A model generated the notes under the pieces. It was not told where the DNA came from and did not search any database. It saw only the letters and a program-made list of their open reading frames with translations. Position numbers and translations under genes: made by a program. Below, piece after piece: positions 1 to 11,686 of a DNA stretch of 64,000 nt. This DNA comes from Tillus elongatus (lineage: Eukaryota > Arthropoda > Insecta > Coleoptera > Cleridae): contig OZ023269.1 of NCBI GenBank assembly GCA_964006375.1, forward strand, positions 127,915,309 to 127,979,308. The letters run 5' to 3'. Numbering within the stretch: position 1 is the stretch's first letter; the number at the start of each line of letters is the position of its first letter.

Positions 1-244
1 TTTTTAAGTCAGTAAATGATTTCAAAATTATTATTTTAACATTTATAAAATGTTTTTTGCAGTAAATATGGATAAATTTTATTCTGAAGTTTGTTATTAA
101 GAAATTTTGAAGACATGTTAATGACCAAAAACAGATTCTATTTACCCTAAACAACATTTGTAACAAGGAAATTAATTATTTTTGAAAATTTCATTTTGAA
201 TGCATCCTTTATAAAAATTGTGTGGGCTACAAGCCCAAGCCAAA
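1..244. other. AT-rich sequence, no gene seen
   Basis: AT-rich sequence. I see no coding frame, RNA gene or recognised repeat before the foldback that starts near 245. Confidence 0.5.
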
Positions 245-420
245 CATTTCCATTTCTCTCGAGCCTCATTTTTCCTATTGTTTTGAGTGCTTTTCTAGTT
301 CGCTCACACATACAGAATGTACAATGTTTCGTACAGATGGTGCGAAACATTGTATGTGTGAGCGAACTAGAAAAGCACTCAAAACAATAGGAAAAAGGAG
401 GCTCGAGAGAAATGGAAATG
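245..420. repeat. Foldback (long inverted repeat, arms about 80 bp)
   Basis: The left arm (245-333) and right arm (341-420) are near-perfect reverse complements. They share CTCGAGAGAAATGGAAATG at the outer ends and CGAAACATTGTATGTGTG near the centre. The left arm has a small insertion near 315-321. The spacer is only about 7 bp, so the region can fold into a long hairpin. The short frames overlapping it on both strands mirror each other and are not genes. It could be a foldback MITE or an inverted duplication. Confidence 0.75.
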
Positions 421-771
421 AGATTATTGCTTCTGTAGGCCTGGGAAAATCATTCGATAATATTGAATAAAAAATATTGTTTTATATAATGATAATGCCA
501 TATAATTAAAATGGCCCCAACAAAATTAGAATTGTGAAAAAGTCAGAGAAGTTATAAACTATAACATTTTTTTCGAAAGGGGCGTAAAACGTTCTCGAAA
601 TGATAAGCTTTCAAACGCCCATAGACCGATTAAAATCTGTCATATCTTTGATCAACTAGTCACAGGCGTCAAACAGATAACACTCTTCGTCGGGCTAAAA
701 AACAATTGGATTAGAGGGATAGCAGCATTATCCTCAATCTATACAAAAATCGGGAAATAATAATTTGGGAT
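421..771. other. Unassigned AT-rich spacer
   Basis: No coding or RNA feature is recognised between the foldback and the first SINE-A fragment. Confidence 0.4.
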
Positions 772-1030
772 GATTAACATCAACCGAGGTTCTGGCATTG
801 TATTTAAGCAAGCTGAATGTCTGCACGTTCCGCCGTTCGGGGGAGGGAGGGGGTTGGTAGGCTTAAAACCGTCGGTCCCGTGTCGATGAGATGTTGAGCA
901 CGTTAAAGATCCCTACCCTCCTTAGAGAAAGGCAGGGGTTCGGCAAAATTTCCAGGATGGTGAGGTAAAACTGCTGCCTGGAGTCGGTGATTGTCCCTAG
1001 TCGCGGAAATAGGCCGACGTTAAAGAACGA
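772..1030 (+). mobile_element. SINE-A body, head missing
   Basis: It matches the body of the tRNA-headed SINE at 3505-3850 and the complete copy at 63275-63602. Shared blocks are CATCAACCGAGGTTCTGGCA, GGCAGGGGTTCGGCAAAATT and the tail AGGCCGACGTTAAAGAA. The tRNA-like head is absent, so this is 5'-truncated. The frames crossing it are incidental. Confidence 0.7.
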
Positions 1031-1036
1031 TAGTAG

Positions 1037-1330
1037 GCTATGAAATCCAATATCAGAAAACAAATGACAAAAAAAAGTGTTCAAAAAGCCGTAGGCCATG
1101 GAGTCTAACAATAGACTCCTACTTTTAACATAATTTTCCGTAATGATTCACGCTAAAAAATATTGTGATTTAATATACAATACTTAATTAGGTAATAATG
1201 CTGGGTAATATTATGTGAAACAGTTTAATAACTAAACCCGGCAATAACAAACAGAAACCTAAACTCCAGATAACAACACAATTAGAAACGGAACTCAACA
1301 AATAATAAAATAGAAACTTAAAAGTACACT
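1037..1330. other. Unassigned AT-rich spacer
   Basis: I see no gene or named repeat here. Confidence 0.35.
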
Positions 1331-1758
1331 AAATAGAAAATTGTTCACTATGGCCAATGCACTTTATATACCTTTTTTATTTCTAATTTATTTCTATTTC
1401 TATTAGTTAATTTTCTTGTACAAAATGTTCTTTTAATAGCGAATTTTCCTATAAATGAATTTAATGAATTTTCTTTAAAGAAACATTTGTTGCGAATTTT
1501 TGTATGAAAAACATTTTTTAAACGAAATTGATCGAAAATAAGGTTTTAATGGATTTTCGTGCAAACAAATAATTTTATTTTCAACTTTAATTACAGATTA
1601 GATATATAATTTTAATTTTATGTATTCTTTTTGCAAAATTTTGTGTAAAAAATATTTGATGTCTGCTTTCATTAAAAAAAAAGACATATCTGCCATTAAA
1701 AATATTTTAATGAAAATTCAATACCATAACGCATTTGCTGCGTCCAGACTTTTTTGTC
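1331..1758. repeat. AT-rich repeat ending in the MITE terminus
   Basis: The right end carries the recurrent terminus CCATAACGCATTTGCTGCG. The interior (1380-1560) is a reverse-complement relative of the AT-rich repeat at 26500-27200. The left end is poorly defined. It is non-coding and probably a non-autonomous DNA element. Confidence 0.5.
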
Positions 1759-2098
1759 TTCTACAAAAAAACACACAATTTAACAATATGGGCTGTTAAG
1801 AAGTTGTGGTCAAAGCAGAATTATGTACAGGTCAGAACTTATCGTGAATGAAGGCATGAAGTGTAGCACCAGCAGGAACATATGGAAGCAAAAAGCAATT
1901 TAATTTTATTAGGCATTTGCTGCGTCCAGACTTTTTTGTCTTCTACAAAAAAACACACAATTTAACAATATGGGCTGTTAAGAAGAAGTTGTGGTCAAAG
2001 CAGTATTATGAACAGGTCAGAATTTATCGTGAATGAAGGCATGAAGTGTAGCACCAGCAGGAACATATGGAAGCAAAAAGCAATTTAATTTTATTAGG
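1731..2098. repeat. Tandem duplication, two units of about 182 bp
   Basis: Unit 1 (1731-1912) is repeated at 1913-2098 with only a few substitutions and a 3-base insertion (AGA) in unit 2. Both units start inside the MITE terminus and end in TTTAATTTTATTAG. The near identity suggests a recent duplication. Confidence 0.85.
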
Positions 2099-2218
2099 AA
2101 TTTGAAGTTTGCTAAATTTGGTATGGAGTAGTCGTCAAGCAATTTTGTATACCACTTTATAAATTGTTATTATACACCATAGGTCCTAAACTTTTTGTAT
2201 GGGCATATTGTATAATGT

Positions 2219-3330
2219 GAATCCCAGATTGTCGCTCTAGACATATCCAAAGCCTTCGACCAGGTCTGGCACGCAGCGCTGCTTAATAAACTACCGGCCT
2301 ATGGCCTACCACCAAAACTATGTACCTGGACAGCAAACTTCCTCTCCAACTGGAGCATTTCTGTTGTTGTGGATGGTCACTCCTCTAAACTAAATCCAAC
2401 TAATGCAGGAGTTCCTCAAGGTTCAGTTTTAGCCCCTACTTTGTTTCTCCTCCACATCAATGACCTTTCTAGCACATCCAACCCAGTTCTCAGTTACGCG
2501 GACGACAGCACCCTCCACTCAAATATACAATATTCTAAGCATGTCTCTTTGGCCCAGCTAGATGAGGATCGCATACACATGGAGGGTTCTGTCTCCATGG
2601 ATCTCCAAAAAATATTAGACTCCACCGAATCTCAGTCTTGCTTTCTATTTCATAAGAGATACACCAGCCCTAGAACCATCACAATGAACAACCAAGTTAT
2701 TCAAAGTAATGAGTCCTTTTCACTTGTTGGTATTTCTGTGGATCGAAATCTCAATTGACACCAACATGTCACATCAATTGCAGAAGCGGCTGCTAAGAAA
2801 TTAGGTTTCCTCTTCCGGGCCCGCAAATACTTTTCACCAGCTAATCTCTATACCTTATATACTTCACAAATAAGGCCAAACCTCGAATACTACTCCCACA
2901 TCTGGGGTGCTGCTGCCGCTTCTACACTCGCTATACTGGACTCCATTCGGAGGAGAGCTATACGTCTCATTGGTGACCCTACTCCCACCCAAAGGCTGCT
3001 ATCCCTTGCCCACCGACGTGCCGTTGGTGACCTCTCTCTCTCTTTTATAGATATCTGCACGGGCAGTGCTCAGAGGAGCTTTCTTCCATAGTTCCTCCAC
3101 CTGCTGCCCCCAACAGATCTACCAGGGGAACAGAGCGAATGCACTCTTTTACTGTCCAGGTCACCAGACATAGAACATCTTGTTATGCCCGTTCTTTTGT
3201 CCCGAGGACTTCCAAGTTCTGGAATTCCTTGCCGGCACATGTTTTCCCTTCTCCTCCGAACCTTCAAACCTTCAAGTCCAGAATTAACAAGTTGCCTCGT
3301 TCCTCCTTGTCGACACCCACGGTACGATAG
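2219..3330 (+). pseudogene. Reverse transcriptase fragment (LINE-A copy a)
   Basis: The reading frame covers RT motif A (DISKAFDQVW), the GVPQGS block and the catalytic YADD box near 2498, then the C-terminal region ending in FKSRINKL. Copy b has the same order in an open frame. The frame breaks after VDRNLN, where a Trp codon has become TGA near 2757, and further frameshifts follow. Upstream endonuclease, thumb and first RT motifs are missing. It is dead as a protein. The identification rests on conserved RT motifs and on alignment by eye with the other copies. Confidence 0.85.
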
Positions 3331-3390
3331 TATTTAGGCTGTAAGCCCTCGTGGTGTGTTGTTGAAATAAAAACACAATAATAAAAAAAA
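2219..3390 (+). mobile_element. LINE-A copy a, 5'-truncated non-LTR retrotransposon
   Basis: First of eight copies of one jockey/CR1-like family. It begins abruptly inside the RT domain near 2219 and runs to the shared 3' end, where TGTTGTTGAAATAA is followed by an A/T-rich tail. 5' truncation is the usual result of target-primed reverse transcription. The fragment carries RT palm and C-terminal sequence only. Confidence 0.85.
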
Positions 3391-3504
3391 TTAAGGTAAT
3401 ACACATAACAATAATAATAGTTAATGTATAATTACTTGTGGGGCTGAACGGATTTATATGAACGTGTTTCGCACAATAAAAGTGATATTCAGTATATAAG
3501 ATCT

Positions 3505-3850
3505 AGAGCCTCGGTGGTTCAGGGGTAAGAACGTGTGCCTCTGAACCGAAGGGTACTGGGTTATATCCCAGGGTAGTCCTTCAACTTTTTCAGTACAAAC
3601 TGTAACATTAACATCAACCGAGGTTCTGGCATTGTATTTGAGCAAGTTTAATGTCTGCACGTTCCGCCTTTCGGAGGGGGCGTTAAGCCATCGGTCCCGT
3701 GTCCATGTGATGTTGGGCACGTTAAATATCCCTACCCTCCTTACAGAAAAGCAGGGGTTCGGCAAAAATTTCCAGGATAATGAGATAAAACAGCTCCCTG
3801 GCGTCGGTGATTGGCCATAGTCGCGGAAATAGGCCGACGTTAAAGAAACA
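3505..3850 (+). mobile_element. SINE-A, tRNA-derived, head plus body
   Basis: The head (about 3505-3590) has a pol III A-box-like run TGGTTCAGGGGTAAGAACG and a B-box-like GGGTTATATCCCAGG. The body starts near 3608 with ATCAACCGAGGTTCTGGCA and ends with GACGTTAAAGAAAC. The same head-body order recurs on the minus strand at 63275-63602. The frames on both strands are by-products. Confidence 0.8.
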
Positions 3851-4504
3851 AAACCCACACCTACGTATATACAATATAGGTATGACAAATGCTTCGTGTT
3901 ATTATACGCGTTGCATCTCAAGTAAAAACTCCTCAGAATATCGATATTTTCACATACTTGAGCGTGAGAATAGTTGTTTTAAAATTGATTAAAATTCTAC
4001 ATGAAGTTGTTGGTTTTTATAAATACGCACTCATTTAGTAGTACCCTGACAGAAATAGTCTTCCGTGCTTCTGAGTCTAGTAAGCATGGTATAATATTGA
4101 CTAGGTACTAGATACAACAGTGAAACATTTTTTGTGACGTCAGAAGTTTTGTCACCTTATCTCTCAGATTTTAACATAATTCTGAATCATAGTATAGTAT
4201 AAATTCGCAGAAAATATTCCAAACAGGTTATTAACAATGTAGTCCATTTTGTAAAGTTAAATCTTAAGCATGTTTGCTCTGTGAATATAAGTATAGTAAG
4301 ACTCGTATTAATCTACAATAAAAAAAAAAATTCCTAAGCTAGAAAGCATGAAAGCGCCGTAAAATCCGATATTACATTAAAATCAACATCTCTAATTCAA
4401 AACTACTATGTCGCTTACGAGTGGCTATTCCAGCGATTAAAATTGTCTACTTAGAATGAAATTTTGTTAAATTCGACAGCCTTAAAAAGTGGATTTTTTT
4501 TTTA
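3851..4504. other. Unassigned AT-rich sequence
   Basis: No recognisable gene. It separates SINE-A from the 3' end of LINE-A copy b. Confidence 0.4.
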
Positions 4505-6075
4505 ATGTCAACAACACACCACGAGGGCTTACAGCCTAAATACTATCGTACCGTGGGTGTTGACAAGGAGGAAAGAGGCAGCTTGTTAATTCTGGACTTG
4601 AAGGTTTGGAGGTTCGGAGGAGAAGGAAAAACATGTGCCGGCAAGGAATTCCACAACTTGGAAGTCCTCGGGACAAAAGAGCGGGCATAACAAGATGTTC
4701 TATGTCTGGTGACCTGGACGTTAAAAGGGTGTATTCGCTCTGTTCCCCTGGTAGATCTGCTGGGGGCAGCAGGTGGGGGAATTATGGAGGAAAGCTCCTC
4801 TGAGCAGTGCCCGTGCAGATATCTATAAAAGAGAGAGAGGTCACCAACGGCACGTCGGTGGGCAAGGGATGGAAGCCTTTGGGTGAGGGTAGGGTCACCG
4901 ATGAGACGTATAGCTCTCTTTTGAATGGAGTCCAGGATAGCGAGTGTAGAAGCGGCAGCTGCACCCCAGATGTGGGAGCAGTATTCGAGGTTTGGCCTTA
5001 TTTGTGAAGTGTATAAGGTATAGAGATTAGTTGGTGAAAAGAATTTGCGAGCCCGGAAGAGGAAACCCAATTTCTTAGCAGCCGCTTCTGCAATTGATGT
5101 AACATGTTGGTGCCAATTAAGATTTCGATCCACAGTAATGCCAACAAGAGAAAAGGACTCATTACTTTGAATAACTTGGTTGTTCATTGTGATGGGTCTA
5201 GGGCTGCTGCATCTCTTGTGAGAAAGAAAGCAAGACTTAGTTTTGGTGGGGTTGAATTGTACAAGATTTCTACTTCCCCAGTCTAATATTTTTTGGAGGT
5301 CTACGGAGACAGAACCCTCCATGAGTCTGCGATCCTCATCTAATTGGGCTAAAGAGACAGGCTTAGAATATTGTATGTTTGAGTGGAGGGTGCTGTCGTC
5401 CGCGTAACTGTGAACTGGGTTGGATGTGCTAGAGAGGAGGTCATTGATGTGGAGAAGAAACAAAGTAGGGGCTAAAGCTGAACCTTGAGGAACTCCTGCA
5501 TTAATTGGATACAGTTTAGAGGAATGGCCATCCACAACAACAGATATGCTCCTGTTGGAGAGGAAATTTGCTGTCCAGGTACAAAGTTTTGGTGGTAGGC
5601 CATAGGCCGGAAGTTTATTAAGCAGCGCTGCGTGCCAGACCTGGTCGAATGCTTTGGATATGTCTAGAGCAACAATCTGGGATTCACCGTGTTGTTTCAT
5701 AGACTTGTTCCAAGAATGGGTGACAAAGGAAAGGAGGTCGGCAGTCGATCTGCGCTGACGGAATCCATACTGCCTGTCGTGGATTAGACTGTGTTTTTCA
5801 AGGAATTTTAGTAGTTCGGTGTTTATATACTTTTCCATCACTTTAGAGATGACTGAAAGGAGAGAAATACGCCTGTAGTTGCTCGGAAGCGCTTTGGATC
5901 CTTTCTTGGGGATGGGTTGTACTCGAGCAGTTTTCCAGTTACTAGGGAATATGCCTTTATTGTAAGATATCTGAAACAGACGAGTCAGGACAGGAGCAAG
6001 TTCTGGTGCGCATTTTTTGAGAACAATTGCTGGGATTTTACTATATTCTTTTGCGTACGCTTGAAGAGCTTGATT
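4505..6075 (-). mobile_element. LINE-A copy b, best-preserved RT copy
   Basis: A minus-strand copy with its 3' end at 4505, where the family terminus meets an A-rich tail. Similarity to other copies begins near 6040 at the KIPAIVLKKC block. Sequence beyond that is unrelated to copies f and g. It is 5'-truncated but otherwise without large deletions. Confidence 0.85.
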
Positions 6076-6093
6076 TCTACTTATATTTTTCAA
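4543..6093 (-). CDS. Reverse transcriptase region of a jockey/CR1-like LINE, 516 aa open frame
   Basis: This is the longest uninterrupted RT frame in the window. It would encode the polymerase that copies LINE RNA at a nicked target. Visible in order: the NYRRISLLS motif (residues 72-80), GFRQRRST (110-117), motif A with LDISKAFD at D144, VPQGS (201-205), and YADD at 230-233, the catalytic box. The C-terminal end has the RTSKLWNSLPAHVFPSPPNL block. There is no RNase H domain. The first 15 or so residues come from flanking sequence, so the listed Met is probably not the native start. The endonuclease domain seen in copy g is missing. The frame is therefore a 5'-truncated fragment that happens to be open, not an autonomous element. 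RT identity is firm; clade assignment (jockey versus CR1) is by eye. Confidence 0.85.
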   Translation of the reverse strand: MKNISRNQALQAYAKEYSKIPAIVLKKCAPELAPVLTRLFQISYNKGIFPSNWKTARVQPIPKKGSKALPSNYRRISLLSVISKVMEKYINTELLKFLEKHSLIHDRQYGFRQRRSTADLLSFVTHSWNKSMKQHGESQIVALDISKAFDQVWHAALLNKLPAYGLPPKLCTWTANFLSNRSISVVVDGHSSKLYPINAGVPQGSALAPTLFLLHINDLLSSTSNPVHSYADDSTLHSNIQYSKPVSLAQLDEDRRLMEGSVSVDLQKILDWGSRNLVQFNPTKTKSCFLSHKRCSSPRPITMNNQVIQSNESFSLVGITVDRNLNWHQHVTSIAEAAAKKLGFLFRARKFFSPTNLYTLYTSQIRPNLEYCSHIWGAAAASTLAILDSIQKRAIRLIGDPTLTQRLPSLAHRRAVGDLSLFYRYLHGHCSEELSSIIPPPAAPSRSTRGTERIHPFNVQVTRHRTSCYARSFVPRTSKLWNSLPAHVFPSPPNLQTFKSRINKLPLSSLSTPTVR

Positions 6094-6224
6094 CTTGTAG
6101 TATTATGTTCATACAGGCGGTTTCGTTTCTTTATAAATTCTGTCCAGTGTTTCTAAAGGCTAAATATTAGGGCTCCACTTATTTGATCTCCTTATAATAC
6201 CGATATTGTATCTGAAGTACGGAA

Positions 6225-6974
6225 TGCATATGGAGAGAATATTGCGTCATAATATCATTCTCATAGTCTGAAAAGATATACTTTTACACATGATGTAGTC
6301 GCTAAAATACTTGATTTATTTTCTAAATTAATAACTTTGTAGATGAAGAATATTGCGTTGTAATATCTTCCACATATTGTGGAAAGAATTGCGTCACTTT
6401 TGTAAATAACGAAGTTTCTAAAAGTCATGATTTATCTTATGTATTAAGAAATTTGTAGAGAGAATATTCCGTCCAAATGTCATTTACATATTGTGAAAAG
6501 AACTGTGCTATGTTTATCGGTGCCTAAAAAACGTCTAACTGGAATTATTTTTAAGTAACATTATACCAAGAGATGCAGTTATGTTTGATCATGTTCAATC
6601 AAATAGTTTGTAAATATATTGCGCCACAATCTCACGTGTTAAAGTTCTTAGGAGCTGTGAATCCTTTCCAGATTAAAAACAACCAAGGAGGATATTGAGT
6701 TAACAGGCGTTCACAAAAAAATCACGTATCTGGGAAAGGTATACAAATTACTCCGTCATCATGTCGGGTAGCCATTATTGTGTTTTTTATATAGTCGATA
6801 AAATCGCTAAAAGCATGGAACTGTACTCTGAGCTGACATAAACGTAATGAATACAGTACTTCGTCATCATGTCAAACCACGTAGTTTGTAAAAGTATTCC
6901 GTCACATTCTCGTATTTTAAAGCTGACAATACTCTAACATTGTGAGATGTATGACAGGGTCGCCATATGGTGCG
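6225..6974. repeat. Degenerate satellite-like array, period about 115-120 bp, motif ATTGCGTCAT
   Basis: Related units recur near 6238, 6352 and 6470 and, more diverged, near 6610 and 6850. Each has an AATATTGCGTCATAATATC-like core followed by a CATATTGTG-like stretch and a GTAG junction. A similar core (TTTTGCGTCATAAGGTC) reappears at about 8289, on the far side of LINE-A copy c. I read this as an old tandem array split by the LINE. Periodicity was judged by eye. Confidence 0.5.
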
Positions 6975-8262
6975 GAACCAGGTAGTATGGATTTCGTCGG
7001 CGCAGATCAACTGCCGACCTCATTTTCTTTGTCACCCATTCTTGGAACAAGTCTATGGAACTACACGGTGAATCCCAGATTGTCGCTCTAGACATATCCA
7101 AAGCATTCTACCATGTCTGGCACGCAAAGCTGCTTAATAAACTTCCGGCATATGGCATACCACCAAAACTCTATACCTGGACAGCAAATTTCCTCTCCAA
7201 CCGGGGCATATCTGTTGTCGTGGATGGCCATTCCTCTAAACTGTATCCAATTAATGCAGGAGTCCCTCAAGGTTCAGCTTTGTTTCTTCTCCACATCAAT
7301 GACCTCCTCTCTAGCACATCCAACCCAGTTCAGAGTTACGCGGACGACAGCATACTCCACTCAAATATACAATATTCTAAGCGTGTCTCTTTAGCCCAAT
7401 TAGATATGGATCGCAGACTCGTGGAGGGTTCTGTCTCTGCGGATCTCCAAAAAATATTAGACTGGGGAAGTAGAAATCTTGTACAATTCAACTCCACAAA
7501 TTCTCAGTCTTGCTTTCTATCTCATAAGAGATACACAAGCCCTAGACCCATCACAATGAACAACCAAGTTATTCAAAGTAATGAGTCCTTTTCACTTGTT
7601 GGCATTTCTGTGGATCGAAATCTCAATTGGCACCAACATGTCACATCGATTGCAGAAGCGGCTGCTAAGAAATTAGGTTTCCCTTTCCGGGTTCGCAAAT
7701 ACTTTGCACCAGCTAATCTCTATACCTTATATACTTCACAAATAAGGCCAAACCTCGAATACTGCTCCCACATCTGAGGTGCCGCTGCCGCTGCCGCTTC
7801 TACACTCGCTATCCTAGACTTCATTCAGAAGAGAGCTATATGTCTCATTGGTGACTCTACCCTCGCCCAAAGGCAGCCATCCTTTGCCCACGGACTTGCC
7901 GTTGGTGACCTCTCTCTCTCTTTTATAAATATCACGACGGGCACTGCTCAGAGGAGTTTTCTTCCATAGTTCCTTCACCTGTTGCCACCAACAGATCTAC
8001 CAGGGGAACGGAGCGAATGCACCCTTTTACTGCCCAGGTAACCAGACATAGAACATCTTGTTATACCCGCTCTTTTGTCCCGAGGACTTCCAAGTTATGG
8101 AATACCTTTCCGGCACATGTTCTTCCTTCTCCTCCGAACCTCCAAACTTTCAAGTCCAGAATTAACAAGTTGCCTCTTTCCTCCTTGTCGACACCCACGG
8201 TACGATAGTATTTAGGCTGTAAGCCCTCGTGGGTTGTTGTTGAAATAAATAATAATAATAAA
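6975..8262 (+). mobile_element. LINE-A copy c
   Basis: 5'-truncated near 6985, where the GCGCAGATCAACTGCCGACC block (RSTADL) begins. The 3' end at about 8240 has GGGTTGTTGTTGAAATAA followed by (ATA)n. It sits inside the degenerate ATTGCGTCAT array. Confidence 0.85.
7055..7777 (+). pseudogene. Reverse transcriptase fragment (LINE-A copy c), 240 aa
   Basis: Carries motif A (ALDISKAFYHVW; the usual Asp after AF is Tyr), GVPQGSA and YADD near 7342. Between them the APT residues after GSAL are deleted in frame. A Trp codon in the HIWGAAAA block has become TGA near 7775, ending the frame. Sequence after it continues the C-terminal domain in broken frames up to about 8208. It is non-functional. Neighbouring DNA on both sides is the satellite-like array, so this is an insertion with no host context. 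Confidence 0.85.
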
Positions 8263-9049
8263 AAAAGTAAGAAACATATTTAGAAAATTTTGCGTCATAA
8301 GGTCGAGTTTTGATTTACATTGTAGACAGAATTACGTCATTCTCTAGGTGACGAAACTTTTTATAAATTCGTTGTAGTTAAGGTTACATATTATTCGATG
8401 GAGGGTTTATTACTCTCATTCGCTTAGAGAAAGAATCGCGTCGCAGCTTACATATAAATATGATCTTGAAATGTTTACGTAATCTTACTGCGTAGGCACT
8501 TTGTTATACGTTAATTAGACAAATTAAATTTAAATAATTGAACAGATTTAAGCTATATTTACCTCTTAATCTGTTTGGTTCTTTGATTTCATAAGATAAT
8601 CTAAATTGAAAATTTCCACTGTGGTTATCCTGAAGTTACCAATATAATATTACACCGTGAACTGGATCGAGGAGGCAAGTTTAGTTTTTATCAAGAGCAA
8701 CAGGTTACACCATCGATTGTAGTCACGTGGTAGAATCAGATTCTCTGAGAAAACCGAGGCGCCACCTCTTGCACTTCTGCAAAAGTCTCTTGAAAAAGTA
8801 TCTCCTGACTATTGATCAAAATATTTATACTATGTGCGTACTTATACAATTAGTTCTCTGTATTTTAGCTATTAATTGGTTCTTTTATAATTATAAAAAT
8901 GATCTATATTAATTTTGGTAATTGAATTTGTTGCATTTCTAGACAAGAGAGGTGTCGAAAAGTATAAAATGACATTATTTGCCAGTGAAAATAGTTAAAA
9001 AAGTGTTGATAATAAATTAATTCAGTACATACTGAAAGATCACATCCAC
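8263..9049. other. Continuation of the degenerate array, then unassigned sequence
   Basis: 8280-8480 contains further GCGTCAT-like cores. From about 8480 to 9049 I see no gene. A 61-codon frame at 8727 has a hydrophobic C-terminal end but no supporting context. Confidence 0.35.
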
Positions 9050-9172
9050 TGAGAGTGTGGCGTTATGCCTGAGCAAGTTAAATGCCTATATGTTCGCCCT
9101 TCCAAACAGGCATTAATTGGTCGCTCCTGTGTACCAAGTGTTGTTGGGCACGTGGAATATCACTACAATACT
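9050..9172 (+). mobile_element. SINE-A fragment
   Basis: A diverged piece of the SINE-A body (GAGCAAGTTAAATGCC, then a GTTGGGCACGTGGAATATC stretch). It is truncated on both sides and abuts the 3' end of LINE-A copy d. Confidence 0.5.
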
Positions 9173-9177
9173 TTTTT

Positions 9178-10610
<1,433 letters not shown>

Positions 10611-10611
10611 A

Positions 10612-10930
10612 ACCATTTACCAACATTTAGGTCTCTAAGTTTAAAGACAAAAAAGTTATAGGCATTTAAAGAAAAAAAAAGTGGTTTTCCTCAAGACGTA
10701 AAAAGTCGCGATTTGAAACGTCAAAATTGGCAACATTTAGGCAAAGAACCTGAAAGAAATACGGATTATGTAGAGAGTGTTGTGCAAACCCTTAAGTTTC
10801 AGCTTCAACCATCATTGTTCGTCATTTTACTAAAATATTTTCAGAAAATGCATTTCAAATAGGGTCTATTCTCTGATGCTTTGGCAGTAGTTTTAGTTAA
10901 GTGTATGTTTTATTCATAATAGAATTCGTT
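10612..10930 (-). repeat. Outer part of the composite LR repeat
   Basis: Contains AAAGACAAAAAAGTTATAGG and the CGCGATTTGAAACGTCAAAA block. These also occur near 18290 and 50730 (other orientation) and near 20340 (same orientation). It is a piece of the dispersed LR repeat described at 16213. Confidence 0.6.
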
Positions 10931-11517
10931 AATGAGGAGACCACAACTTTTGAATTCTAAAAACATTTCTTCAAATGAGCGCAAACAAGGCCCCCTAGAA
11001 TCCATATCCGGGTTTACTTTCTGTTTACATATATACAGGGTGACGCATTTTTACGGTAAAGCTCAATACAATTGCTATTATGCAAGATACGAGAAAAAAT
11101 TGTATACGTTACTTATAGGCTGTCTTGGTTGGTGATACCTAACACATTTGTTTTAACATTCCTTATTGCATTTTTGAATTTTTCATCCAAATATGGCGAA
11201 TCTTTGTAAACAAAAAATCGAGACACAGTAAATGCGTTTTGGTAGCGACTTTTCATTAAATGCTTCAAAATTCAATAACCTAATTTGCTATTAACCTAAG
11301 GTTCGTCGAGTTTTCTCGGAAACGTTTTAAGTTTGTTTTCGGAAAATGTTTGTACATTTTCAAATAAATTATTTTGATAAAATATGGTACATTGTTTCTA
11401 CTATATAGGTTATACCGGTGACCAATTTGGTGCCTGCTGGCATTAAAGACATATTTGCTATTACAAACATTTTTATGAAGATTCACTTCCATAACGCACT
11501 TGCTGCGTCCAGACTTT
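10930..11517. repeat. Composite repeat plus MITE-A (inverted relative to 13256-13850)
   Basis: 10930-11217 holds the block GTTTACATATATACAGGGTG and then a conserved 200 bp stretch. 11218-11517 is a MITE of about 300 bp bounded by CACAGTAAATGCGTTTTGG and CCATAACGCACTTGCTGCG. The whole unit reappears in the opposite orientation at 13256-13850. Confidence 0.7.
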
Positions 11518-11540
11518 TTTATTTTCTTGGGTTAGTCACT

Positions 11541-11640
11541 TCTCCGATAACGATAACTTTGTTAGCCAAACAGTCGTCAGGCTAAAAAATGTGTTGTGGT
11601 AAATTGGGTTCTCCAAACTGTACTTGTTGCTGCATTACCA
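11541..11640 (+). repeat. PLE terminal fragment with degenerate hammerhead-like core
   Basis: Contains GATAACTTTGTTAGCCAAAC and GTCGTCAGGC, followed by TGTGTTGTGGT and GGGTTCTCC, the flank found at the other PLE sites. The CTGANGA box is mutated to CCGATAA, so this copy should not be able to form a working ribozyme. Confidence 0.55.
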
Positions 11641-11686
11641 CTTTTTACATTGTACCATAACACACTTGATGCGATGTAACCTTCCT

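Noticed and set aside
4606..4803. Recurrent 60-90 codon frames antisense to LINE-A C-termini, seen at each copy
   Set aside because: They recur only because the LINE is repeated; they are shadows of the RT frame.
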